Under the pieces are notes generated by a model. That model was not told the DNA's origin, searched no databases, and was given only the letters and a program-made list of their open reading frames with translations. From Candidatus Eiseniibacteriota bacterium (GTDB lineage Bacteria; Eisenbacteria; RBG-16-71-46; CAIMUX01; WJJG01): 8,643 nt of DNA. Each line of letters opens with the position of its first letter. Position 1 is the stretch's first letter. The translations under genes and the position numbers were made by a program. The stretch is from NCBI GenBank assembly GCA_016867695.1, contig VGIY01000096.1, positions 1 to 8,643 on the forward strand. The letters are read 5' to 3'. This document shows positions 1 through 7,000 of the stretch, in pieces.

Positions 1-17
1 CCCGCGCGCCGGCGGGG

Positions 18-1148
18 TCAGAAGCGGCGCTCGATCAGGTAGTCGGCGAGCCCATACAGGATGCTCGCCCAGCGCGGATCGCTGGTGATGACCGGGATGA
101 TCTCCTTGCCCGCATCGACCAGCGCGCGAGCCATCCGCTCCGAGCGCTCGAGCGCGCCCGTCTCGCGCACGAGGCGACGGACTTCCTCGAGGGTCTCGCC
201 GGTCAGTCCGGCGTTGCCGTGCGCCGACTCCAGGGAGGCGCGCGCAGCGGGCGCCGCGGCGGCGTAGGCGTGAACGATCAGCAGCGTCTTCTTGCCCTCG
301 CGGACGTCGGAAACGACCGGCTTGCCCAGCGTCTCCTCGTCGCCGAAGAGCCCCAGGATGTCGTCCTGGATCTGGAAGGCCAGCCCCAACGGGATGGCGA
401 AGTCCCTGAGCGCGGGCAGCACGGCCTCCGGCGCGCCGGCCAGCAGCGCCCCGAGCTGCAGCGGCAGCATGATCGTGTAGTGGGCCGTCTTGTACTCGTG
501 GATCTGCAGGACCAGCTCCTCGGTCAGATCCGGCAGGCGCACGTCGTCCACGTCCAGGAGCTGCCCGGCCACCGTCTCGGCGGTCACGCGGCTGAGCAGG
601 CGCACCGCCCGCAGCAGCAGCGGGTCGGGGAATCCGGACGAGAAGAGCAGCTCCTGCGCCAGCGCCTGGCCCTTGTCGCCGAAGTTGAGCGCCACGGCGC
701 GCCCGTACTGCAGCGCCTCCTCGTCGCTGCGGAAGCGGGCGCGGGCCGCGTCGGCGAAGCGACGGTGCGCGGTCGGCCGGTTCCGCCGCAGATCGCTCTG
801 ATCGACGATGTCGTCGTGGATCAGGAAGGCGTTGTGGAGGATCTCCACGCAGGCCGCCGCGCGATCGATGCCGTCGGGCACCGGCGTGCCCGGAGAGCGG
901 GGGCCGGCGCAGATCTCGTAGCCCAGGCGGGTCAGCCCGGCGCGGATCTTCTTGCCGTCGGCGGTCAGGAGATCGTAGGCGGCGAAGGAGGCGCGGATGA
1001 TCTCCGGAAACCGATCCCACTCGCGCACCTTCTCGTCCCAGAAGCGCCGCAGCACGGGATTGACGCGCGCGGCGCTCTCGGTCAGATAGGCGCGCGCGGC
1101 GGCGATGCCCGCGGAGTGCGCTGCCCGCCCAGTCGCGCCCGAGTCCAT
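18..1148 (-). CDS. Trans-polyprenyl (GGPP/FPP-type) diphosphate synthase
   Basis: A 376-residue class I trans-prenyltransferase that condenses isopentenyl diphosphate with allylic diphosphates in the cytoplasm. The first Asp-rich motif is D112-D113-I-V-D116, followed by the LRRNRP stretch typical of the family. The second is Q261-D262-D263-I-L-G, followed by GKPVVSD and REGKKT (K276, D281, K286-K287). The K66-K67-I-R-A segment matches the conserved substrate-binding GKRxR-like region. Length is normal for bacterial and actinobacterial-style GGPP synthases. Chain length cannot be fixed: A107 and F108 precede the first motif, with no two-residue insertion inside it. The ATG lies 3 bases after the uppS stop, with a weak GGGGAG about 10 bases upstream, so translation is probably coupled. 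It likely feeds UppS or makes a quinone/carotenoid precursor. The family is clear; the exact product is inference. Confidence 0.93.
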   Translation of the reverse strand: MDSGATGRAAHSAGIAAARAYLTESAARVNPVLRRFWDEKVREWDRFPEIIRASFAAYDLLTADGKKIRAGLTRLGYEICAGPRSPGTPVPDGIDRAAACVEILHNAFLIHDDIVDQSDLRRNRPTAHRRFADAARARFRSDEEALQYGRAVALNFGDKGQALAQELLFSSGFPDPLLLRAVRLLSRVTAETVAGQLLDVDDVRLPDLTEELVLQIHEYKTAHYTIMLPLQLGALLAGAPEAVLPALRDFAIPLGLAFQIQDDILGLFGDEETLGKPVVSDVREGKKTLLIVHAYAAAAPAARASLESAHGNAGLTGETLEEVRRLVRETGALERSERMARALVDAGKEIIPVITSDPRWASILYGLADYLIERRF

Positions 1149-1151
1149 GGC

Positions 1152-1907
1152 TCACTCGCTCCCCGGTTCCGGGGCGGCGCCCGGGCGCCCGCCGAATCGC
1201 CTCTCGCGCCGGGCGAACTCCCGGATGGCCTCGCGGAAGTCCTCCTCGCGCATCTCCGGCAGCAGCCTCGGGGGGAACACGAGCTCCGCGTAGGCCGCCT
1301 GCAACGGCAGGATCCCCGAGAGCCGGAGCTCCCCGGAGGTGCGGATGACCAGATCGGGATCGGGCTGGCCGGCCGTGTCCAGGCAGTCGGACAGGCGCTC
1401 CCAGGTCAGCTCCTCCGGCGGGCAGCCGCGGGCGAGGAGTCTGCCCACGGCGCGCAGCGCCTCGTCGCGACCGCCGTAGTCGAGGGCGAGGTTGAGCGCG
1501 AAGCGATCGTGCCCGCGCGTCTCCCCCTCGATCCGGGCCATCAACCCGTCCAGGCGGGGATAACGATGGGCGATGCGATCGCGACGGCCGATGTGCCGCA
1601 GGCGGATGTCCTCCCGCTCGAAGCGCCCCCGGTTGCGCCGGAGGTAGAGGGCGATCAGGTTCATGATCGCGTCGACCTCGCCGCCGCTGCGCTCCCAGTT
1701 CTCGGTCGAGAAGGCCCACACCGTGGCGACGCGAACTCCCCAGTCGCGGCAGACGCGCAGAAAGGCCTCCACCGCGCGCGCGCCCGCCAGGTGCCCCTCG
1801 GGAGTGGGCTTGCCCCGTTCGGCGGCCCAGCGTCCGTTGCCGTCGGGGATCAGCACGATGTGCCGCGGCAGCCTCTCGGGCGGCGCCGGGTCGCGAGCTG
1901 CGCCCAT
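1152..1907 (-). CDS. uppS: Isoprenyl transferase / undecaprenyl diphosphate synthase
   Basis: A 251-residue cis-prenyltransferase that elongates FPP or GGPP with isopentenyl diphosphate to the polyprenyl carrier lipid for peptidoglycan and O-antigen. The N-terminal motif HIVLIPDGNGRWA carries the catalytic Asp (D22), N24 and R26-W27. It is followed by EGHLAGA (H39), VWAFSTENW (65-71), LDYGGRDEA (142-150), the diphosphate-binding IRTSGELRLS (188-197), AYAEL (E208) and the C-terminal RRERRFGG. All expected motifs are in order at the usual length. Two local departures are IPDGN instead of IMDGN and SGILPLQ where most homologues have SNFLLWQ. The frame stays open about 600 bases upstream, but the ATG at 1907 is preceded immediately by a GGAGGAGGAGGG ribosome site and starts just before the first conserved motif, so the longer version is rejected. 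It is the first gene of an operon with the trans-prenyl synthase. Confidence 0.95.
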   Translation of the reverse strand: MGAARDPAPPERLPRHIVLIPDGNGRWAAERGKPTPEGHLAGARAVEAFLRVCRDWGVRVATVWAFSTENWERSGGEVDAIMNLIALYLRRNRGRFEREDIRLRHIGRRDRIAHRYPRLDGLMARIEGETRGHDRFALNLALDYGGRDEALRAVGRLLARGCPPEELTWERLSDCLDTAGQPDPDLVIRTSGELRLSGILPLQAAYAELVFPPRLLPEMREEDFREAIREFARRERRFGGRPGAAPEPGSE

Positions 1908-1981
1908 CCCTCCTCCTCCGGAGCGGACACCGGGCGCCGACCGCGCCGTGGTTCTGGTGGCCGGGAGATCGAACGCCGGCG

Positions 1982-2011
1982 AGTCTAGCGGAGGGCGCGC
2001 GCGGCGGGCAA
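1982..2011 (-). promoter_or_regulatory. Candidate sigma70-like promoter for uppS operon
   Basis: On the minus strand, TTGCCC (2011-2006) is followed after 18 bases by TAGACT (1987-1982). This would put the transcript start near 1975, with a leader of about 70 bases before the uppS ATG. TAGACT is a plausible -10 in GC-rich genomes and is the least GC-rich patch in the region. Only sequence resemblance supports it. Confidence 0.35.
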
Positions 2012-2281
2012 CCGTCCTCCGGGCCTCCGCCGGGCGGCTGCCGGGGTCGGGGCCCTGCCACGCAGCAGTGCGGCCCGGCCCGCGCGAGACGGACCGGGCC
2101 GAGCGAGGGGTCGGACGTTGGGCGCCGGGTGATGACGAGCCTGTGACGCCTCGAGCAGCCGGAACCCAAACTGCCGCCCCCACTCCGGCATCGACCATCC
2201 CCGATCCCAGCTCCAGCTCCGAACGGCCCCTGGCCGGCCTCCGCCAGGCGAAGCATCCGCCGGGCGCCCGCCGATCTGTAC

Positions 2282-2309
2282 TTGTGCGCGAACAGGCCCC
2301 GGATAGACT
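2282..2309 (+). promoter_or_regulatory. Candidate sigma70-like promoter for the Omp85 operon
   Basis: TTGTGC (2282-2287) is followed after 16 bases by TAGACT (2304-2309). This predicts a start near 2316 and a leader of roughly 58 bases before the GTG at 2374. The -10 hexamer is identical to the one proposed for the divergent uppS operon, which modestly raises confidence in both. Confidence 0.35.
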
Positions 2310-2373
2310 CTCGCCGGGGTTCGTCGAGGCCGCCCCACCGTCCGGCGGCGGGCGGCCATGGCAGGGAGGTCCC

Positions 2374-3780
2374 GTGAGCAGGCCGAACGCGAAAGTGGCC
2401 GGCGCCTGGCTCCTCGCCCTCGCTTTCGGCCTGGGACTCGCCCGGGCGGCGGCGCAGCAGGACGAGGCGAGGGCGCGACCTGAGGAGGCGGAGCGCCTCA
2501 CGATGGCCGCGGCGGAGCCCTACGCCGCCCGGGGGCTCGAGAGCGCCCCTCCCGCCGCGCCCGGGGGCGCGGGCGCGCAGGCCGCGCGCATCCTGCTCTT
2601 CCCGGCGCGCGCTGCGGTCCAGGCAGGCACCTTCCCGCTGCGCGCCATCGGGGGCGCGCTTTCCCGCAGCGGATGGCTCCAGCGCATGGCGCGCGGCTAC
2701 GAGCGGGACCGCTACCTGGTGCCGGTCGCGGGGATCGACCCGCTGCCGGGGGCGAACGTCGGCCTGCGCATCGGGCATGGGAGCTTCCTCGACGCCGACG
2801 GCTGCGTCACCTACCGCCTGGCCTACGGCGGGAAGAGGGAGCAGCTCTACGCCGCCACGCTGCGCTCGCGCGACGTGGATCTCCTCCCCTATCGCGCCGG
2901 GTGGAGCTACCGCCTGACGGCCAAGTACGAGGTCATCCCGCGCAAGCACTACTTCGGCCTCGGCAACGTGAGCCGCCGCGAGGATCTCTGCTTCTACGGA
3001 CGCGAGCGCTACCTCTTCCTGGGGTCTCTGCGCCACGCGATGTCGCCCTGGGCGCGCTGGGACCTCACCCTGGCCCACCAGCGGAGCCAGATCGGCGCCC
3101 CGAGCGACCTGTCCGGCGGCCAGAGATCCCTGGGCGAGGTCTTCCCCGGCGAGGCCTCCGCGCCCGGGCAGTACGTCGACCCGCAGAACATCCAGGGCGA
3201 GCTGGCCCTGCTCCTCGACCGCCGCGACCATCGCGCGAGGCCCTCGAAGGGATGGAAGGCGGAGGGCTTCTTCGGCTACGCGCGCGGCACCGGCGCCGAC
3301 GGCGTGAGCTTCGTGCGCTACGGCGCCGAGGCTCAGGGCTACCTGCCGCTCGGCGGGCGCCACATCCTCGCGCTGCGCGCGGCCGGCGAGGAGGCGCGCA
3401 GCGGAGACACGGACGCCGCCGGCCGTGCCGCCCTGATCAAGTTCACCGAGCTGCCCGCCATCGGCGGGCACAGCACGCTGCGCGGCTACCTGACCGACCG
3501 CTTCTGCGACAACGCGGTCGTCTTCTGGTCGGGGGAGTACCGCTATCGACTGAGCCGCCTGGTCGAGGCGGCCTGCTTCGCCGACTTCGGCAAGGTCGCC
3601 CCGCGGCTTCTCGACTTCGACTGGACCGACCTGCATCGCTCCTTCGGCGCCGGACTGCGCATGGCGAGCGACGACGAGTTCTACTTCACGCTGCAGTGGG
3701 CGCGCAGCGACGAGGACATGGTCTTCACCGCGACGCTCGAGCCGGTGTTCGACCGGGTGGACAGGAGGGAACGGCGATGA
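2374..3780 (+). CDS. Omp85/BamA-type outer-membrane barrel protein without POTRA domains
   Basis: A 468-residue predicted outer-membrane beta-barrel. Residues 1-27 form a signal peptide (R3, K7, hydrophobic core about 8-22, likely cleavage AAA|QQ after residue 27). An Ala/Pro-rich stretch (30-75) and a short helical region follow. From about 115 the protein is rich in alternating aromatic/hydrophobic strands. The C-terminal half carries surface-antigen (D15) signatures: LLLDRRDHRARPSKGW (279-294); GGHSTLRGY (364-372), which matches the VRGY/F motif of the Omp85 lid loop; then SGEYRYRL and FADFGKV. There is no room for typical POTRA repeats, so it is unlikely to be the essential BamA and more likely an accessory barrel. 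The GTG start at 2374 follows AGGGAGG; an ATG at 2358 is out of frame. The stop overlaps the next start (ATGA), implying coupled translation with the exported partner. Confidence 0.88.
   Translation: MSRPNAKVAGAWLLALAFGLGLARAAAQQDEARARPEEAERLTMAAAEPYAARGLESAPPAAPGGAGAQAARILLFPARAAVQAGTFPLRAIGGALSRSGWLQRMARGYERDRYLVPVAGIDPLPGANVGLRIGHGSFLDADGCVTYRLAYGGKREQLYAATLRSRDVDLLPYRAGWSYRLTAKYEVIPRKHYFGLGNVSRREDLCFYGRERYLFLGSLRHAMSPWARWDLTLAHQRSQIGAPSDLSGGQRSLGEVFPGEASAPGQYVDPQNIQGELALLLDRRDHRARPSKGWKAEGFFGYARGTGADGVSFVRYGAEAQGYLPLGGRHILALRAAGEEARSGDTDAAGRAALIKFTELPAIGGHSTLRGYLTDRFCDNAVVFWSGEYRYRLSRLVEAACFADFGKVAPRLLDFDWTDLHRSFGAGLRMASDDEFYFTLQWARSDEDMVFTATLEPVFDRVDRRERR
3763..3768 (+). promoter_or_regulatory. 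Strong ribosome binding site inside the Omp85 gene end
   Basis: AGGAGG sits 8 bases upstream of the ATG at 3777, inside the last codons of the barrel gene. It fixes the start of the downstream exported protein at the ATGA overlap. Confidence 0.75.
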
Positions 3781-5402
3781 GCCAGGGATGGGCGACTCCC
3801 CCCGCGCCGCGTCCGCCGGCCCTCGCCGCGGCCGCGCCGGCCCTCTCGGCCGTCACGCGCGCCCTCGCCGCCGCCGCCCTGGTCCTCGCCGCGGCATCAC
3901 TCGTGGCGCCTGCGGGCGCCGGTTCGCCGCCGCGCTTCGACGTCGAGGCGCCTCCGGTGACCAGCGTCGACGACGGCAGGCCGATCCCGCCTCCTGCCGC
4001 CCGCGGCTGGAACGAGATCCGCGCCTTCATCGACGATCACTGGCTCTGGCCCGTGACCGACCTGCTGGGCGCGCGCGGCCGGCCGCCGGCCCAGGACGTG
4101 AACGCCCTCGACGAGGTGCCCGTCTCGGCCTGGTACGCCGGCCCGAGTGCGGGCGACGCCGCGGCGGGCACGACGGCGACCGGCCTCGAGCTGCGCGCGC
4201 CGTTGACCGTCGATGCTGCCCGCACACGGGGCGACGAGCCCTGTTTGTGGGTGCGCGACTCCGGAGGCCGCGCCTTCCTGCTGATCCTGGACGATCCGCG
4301 ACGGCCGGAGCGGCAGACGGCCGCGGCGCTGATAGCCGGCCGCCTCCTGCGCGCGGCCGGCTATCACACGCCGCCCGGCGGCATCGGCGCCGTCTCCCGC
4401 GCCGATCTCGTCCTCGGAGAGGACCCGGTCGCGATCGGCGAGTTCGGCGGCGGCCGCCGCCTCGATGCCGCCGCGCTGGACCGCCTCTTCGCCGGGTCGC
4501 CGCGCCGGGTGGCGGCCTTCTCGCTGCCGGCCGGAACGCGACTGGGGGGCTTCCGCGAGCGGGGCACGCGGCCCGACGACCCGAACGATCGCATTCCCCA
4601 CGAGCACCGTCGATCCCTGCGCGGCCTGGCGCCCCTCTGCGCCTGGCTCGATCACCGCCGCGTCGACGAGGCCCACACGCTCGACCTCTATCTCGACGAA
4701 GGTCGCCATGTCCGCCACTACCTGACGCAGTTGGGCCATGCGCTCGGCGCCGGGGACCCGGTCCCGCCGAGCGGCGCGGCGCGAGGGCTCTCCGGCGCGT
4801 TCCAGGCGCAGGGCTTCGACCCGCCGGCCTGGCGCACGCGACAGCCGTACGCCCCCTTCGAGGCGCTCGAGTGGGCCGACCTCTTCTGGGGCCTGCGCGT
4901 CCTGCTCGCGATCCCGGAGACGGAGATCCGCGCGGCCGTGGCGGCGGCGCGCTACGCCGACGCGGGGATCGAAGGCGAGATGGTCGGCCTGCTGCTCGAG
5001 CGCCGGGAGCGCATCGGGAGGGCGTGGCTTGGGCGCATGAACGGGGCCTTCGCCTTCCGGCTGGAGGAGCGCGCCCCGGGCCGCTGGCAGCTCGCCTGCG
5101 CGGATCTGGCCGCCAGCCACGGGCTGCGAAGCCCGGAGGACGTCTCCTTCGCCATGACGCTGCGGCTGCCCGAGACGGGCCGGGTCCTGGGGCTGCAGAC
5201 GCGCGGCGGGGGCGTCCCGGCGTTCGATCTCGCCCCCTTCATGCCGCCCGTATGGGCTCACCGGCTCGATCCCCGGCGCTACGCCGTGGCCGAGATCCGC
5301 TCCTGGGACCACGCCGGCCGCGCCCTCGAGGGCCGGGCCTGCGTGCACCTCTACTTCGACCGCGAAGCGGGGCCGCGCATCGTCGGCATCGTCAGGGACT
5401 GA
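3777..5402 (+). CDS. Exported protein of uncharacterised kinase-like family, coupled to the Omp85 barrel
   Basis: A 541-residue protein whose function I cannot name. It has a signal-peptide-like N-terminus (R28, Ala/Leu-rich core 29-44, AGA|GS near 48). From memory, it matches an unnamed family with motifs like NxLDEVPxSxW (here 109-119), an N-lobe-like segment with AGY and P (195-200), RGTRPDDPNDRIPHEHRRSLRGL (262-284), W-(L/N)-H then TLD (290-303), and HYLxxxGxxLG (314-324). The stretch 392-421 (YADAGIEGEMVGLLLERR and on) also fits. In relatives I recall an FDP-preceding Lys and a D-F-G-like triplet; here the corresponding places read L-L-I-L-D-D-P (168-174) and Q-L-G (318-320). This suggests a divergent or catalytically dead member. 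The C-terminus (430-541) looks beta-rich. AGGAGG lies 8 bases before the ATG, which overlaps the upstream stop. Its 3' end overlaps the convergent signalling gene by 52 bases. Confidence 0.85.
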   Translation: MSQGWATPPAPRPPALAAAAPALSAVTRALAAAALVLAAASLVAPAGAGSPPRFDVEAPPVTSVDDGRPIPPPAARGWNEIRAFIDDHWLWPVTDLLGARGRPPAQDVNALDEVPVSAWYAGPSAGDAAAGTTATGLELRAPLTVDAARTRGDEPCLWVRDSGGRAFLLILDDPRRPERQTAAALIAGRLLRAAGYHTPPGGIGAVSRADLVLGEDPVAIGEFGGGRRLDAAALDRLFAGSPRRVAAFSLPAGTRLGGFRERGTRPDDPNDRIPHEHRRSLRGLAPLCAWLDHRRVDEAHTLDLYLDEGRHVRHYLTQLGHALGAGDPVPPSGAARGLSGAFQAQGFDPPAWRTRQPYAPFEALEWADLFWGLRVLLAIPETEIRAAVAAARYADAGIEGEMVGLLLERRERIGRAWLGRMNGAFAFRLEERAPGRWQLACADLAASHGLRSPEDVSFAMTLRLPETGRVLGLQTRGGGVPAFDLAPFMPPVWAHRLDPRRYAVAEIRSWDHAGRALEGRACVHLYFDREAGPRIVGIVRD

Positions 5403-7000
5403 GCGCCCTCGGGCTCGGCCTCGATGCCGAGCACCTTCTCGAAGGCGCGGACGAGCGACGGATCGTAGCGGCTGCCCCCGCGCTCGTGCAGCAGGGCCAG
5501 CGCCTCGGCCGGCGCGTAGGCGGGCCGGTGCGGCCGCTCGTGCGTGAGCGCGTCGTAGGCGTTGGCCAGCGCCACGACTCGGGCGGCGAGCGGGATCGAT
5601 TCCCCGGCCAGCCCGTCCGGCACGCCGTGGCCGTCCCAGTACTCGTGCAGATGGCCGAGCGCCTCGGCCACCTCGGGCAGCCCGGAGCTTTCGAGCAGCC
5701 GGCGGACCGCGGCGCTTCCCCGGCGCCGCAGGTCGAGGCGCTCCCCGTCGCTGAGCCGGCGGGCCTCCTCCTGAAGCTGGGCGTACTGCTCCAGCGCCCC
5801 CAGATCGTGCAGCCAGGCGACGTAGCCGACGGTCTCGCGGCGTCGCGCCGGCAGGGACAGCTCGTCGGCCAGCCGCAGGGAGAGGTCGTGGACGCGCGCC
5901 GAGTGCCCCCGCAGGTGCTCGTAGCGGCCCTCGACGACGGCGATCAGCTGCGCCGCGGTATCGACGAAGGCGCGCCGCTCGGCGGCCGAGTCCTCGGCCT
6001 CGCGAATGGCCCCCGCCGCCGCGCGCGCCAGCAGATCGAGCAGGTGCAGATCGAAGCGGTCGATCGCCTCGCCGCTCCATTTCTCGCCGCCGGCGACGAC
6101 GGCGATCAGCTCGCGCTGCGGCGAGAGCACCGGCGTGACGTGCGTCAGGCCGGCGGCGGAGAGCTTGAGCAGGTCGTCGGCGGCCAGGGGATAGCCGGAG
6201 AACTCGTCCGCCCCCATCGTCCGCCCCTCGAGGCGCAGGGTCTGGCATAGGAAGTCTCCCGCGGCCAGCCGCAGCGGGCGGACGATCGCCTCCTCGATCC
6301 CCTGCCAGGCTCGGGCCCGCAGCGCGTCGCCGCCCTTGCCGTGGACGAGGACGCAGACGCGGGCCAGCTCCAGCTCGTGGCTGCAGGCAGCCACGAGCCG
6401 GGCGAGCACCGCCGCGAGATCTGGCTCCTGGCCGAGTTCCTCCACTCGGCGCAGCAACCCGCCGATGCGCGCCAGGTATCGCCCCATCTCTTCGCGCGCG
6501 CGTAGCAGCTCCTCGCCCTGGCGGCGAGCCTCCTCGCGCAGCGCCCGGTGACGAAGCTGCAGCAGGCGCAGGTCGGCGGCGCGATCGAGGATCGTGCGGA
6601 TCTTGATCATCAGCTCGCGGGGCGAGAAGGGCTTGACCAGGTAGTCGTCGGCCCCGAGGCGCAGGCCCTGAATGCGGCTCTCGTTGGAGGCGGTGCCGGC
6701 GATCAGGATCACCGGCATGCGGGCGGTGCGCGATTCGGCGCGCACCGCCTCGAGCACCTGCAAGCCGCTCTTGCGCGCCAGGCGCACGCCGACGACGGCC
6801 AGGTCGGGCTGCGCCCGGTCGATCTCCTCGAGCGCCTCGACGCCGTCGGCCGCTGTGCGCACGGCGTAGCCGCGGCCGCTCAGCGTGATCTGCAGAAGCT
6901 CCAGGACTCGCTGGTCCTGATCAGCGACGAGAATGCTCTCTTTCCGCTGCCGGTCCGAACGGATCGGCAAAGAGCCAGGTGTCGTTTCGGGAGTGTCCAT
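5351..7000 (-). CDS. Receiver-GAF-HD-GYP signalling protein with degenerate active sites
   Basis: A 549-residue cytoplasmic protein. Domains: receiver about 22-138, a charged coiled-coil helix 138-190, a GAF-like sensor about 190-335, and HD-GYP about 345-525. The receiver keeps D27 and K123 (LVKPF), but the phospho-acceptor position is G71 (PDLAVVGVRL). The HD-GYP keeps H366, H398-D399 and H452. It lacks the HDxGK lysine (A402), the His of the HPxxG motif (L/R around 424-427), the first His of HHE (L451) and the distal Asp (N480), and reads GVP instead of GYP. Active family members hydrolyse c-di-GMP with a metal centre; this copy is predicted inactive and may bind ligand or partners. The ATG at 7000 has a weak GCGGGG site and lies 80 bases inside the preceding gene. 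The first receiver strand starts at residue 23, so an overlap is unavoidable. The last ~17 codons overlap the convergent gene. Confidence 0.93.
   Translation of the reverse strand: MDTPETTPGSLPIRSDRQRKESILVADQDQRVLELLQITLSGRGYAVRTAADGVEALEEIDRAQPDLAVVGVRLARKSGLQVLEAVRAESRTARMPVILIAGTASNESRIQGLRLGADDYLVKPFSPRELMIKIRTILDRAADLRLLQLRHRALREEARRQGEELLRAREEMGRYLARIGGLLRRVEELGQEPDLAAVLARLVAACSHELELARVCVLVHGKGGDALRARAWQGIEEAIVRPLRLAAGDFLCQTLRLEGRTMGADEFSGYPLAADDLLKLSAAGLTHVTPVLSPQRELIAVVAGGEKWSGEAIDRFDLHLLDLLARAAAGAIREAEDSAAERRAFVDTAAQLIAVVEGRYEHLRGHSARVHDLSLRLADELSLPARRRETVGYVAWLHDLGALEQYAQLQEEARRLSDGERLDLRRRGSAAVRRLLESSGLPEVAEALGHLHEYWDGHGVPDGLAGESIPLAARVVALANAYDALTHERPHRPAYAPAEALALLHERGGSRYDPSLVRAFEKVLGIEAEPEGAQSLTMPTMRGPASRSK

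Larger units (their letters stand above)
1908..2373. other. Divergent intergenic region between uppS and the Omp85 gene
   Basis: These 466 bases hold the ribosome sites and candidate promoters of the two divergent operons. The reading frames crossing them are GC-driven, extend from the flanking genes and lack recognisable protein motifs. A perfect 8-bp inverted repeat (CGGCCCGG at 2071-2078, CCGGGCCG at 2094-2101, 15-base loop) lies near the centre. No T-run follows it, so it is not an obvious terminator. I see no small RNA, riboswitch or small gene that I can support. Confidence 0.6.

Noticed and set aside
219..1988. Plus-strand open frame (589 codons) opposite uppS and the prenyl synthase
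   Set aside because: It is the antisense shadow of two clear enzymes, with no motifs or start signals.
2071..2101. 8-bp inverted repeat in the intergenic region as an operator
   Set aside because: It is a pure GC palindrome-like pair in a very GC-rich background with a 15-base loop. It does not overlap either candidate promoter and there is no second copy.
1908..2501. N-terminal extension of UppS by 198 residues
   Set aside because: It has no homologous motifs and crosses the divergent promoter and barrel start. The ATG at 1907 has an excellent ribosome site directly before the first conserved motif.
5413..5432. Hairpin GCTCGGC-N6-GCCGAGC just after the exported-protein stop as an intrinsic terminator
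   Set aside because: The 7-bp stem is GC-rich but not followed by a T-run, and it lies within coding sequence of the convergent gene. It could be chance or an attenuating hairpin at most.
3897..6248. Very long minus-strand open frame (783 codons) antisense to the exported-protein gene
   Set aside because: It runs antisense to the exported-protein gene and out of frame with the HD-GYP gene. It is Arg/Ala-rich with no recognisable domain and no ribosome site, as expected for a shadow in very GC-rich DNA.
3788..6250. Long plus-strand open frame (820 codons) overlapping both convergent genes
   Set aside because: Composition is almost only Arg/Pro/Ala/Gly, and it overlaps two well-supported genes in wrong frames, so it is a GC artefact.
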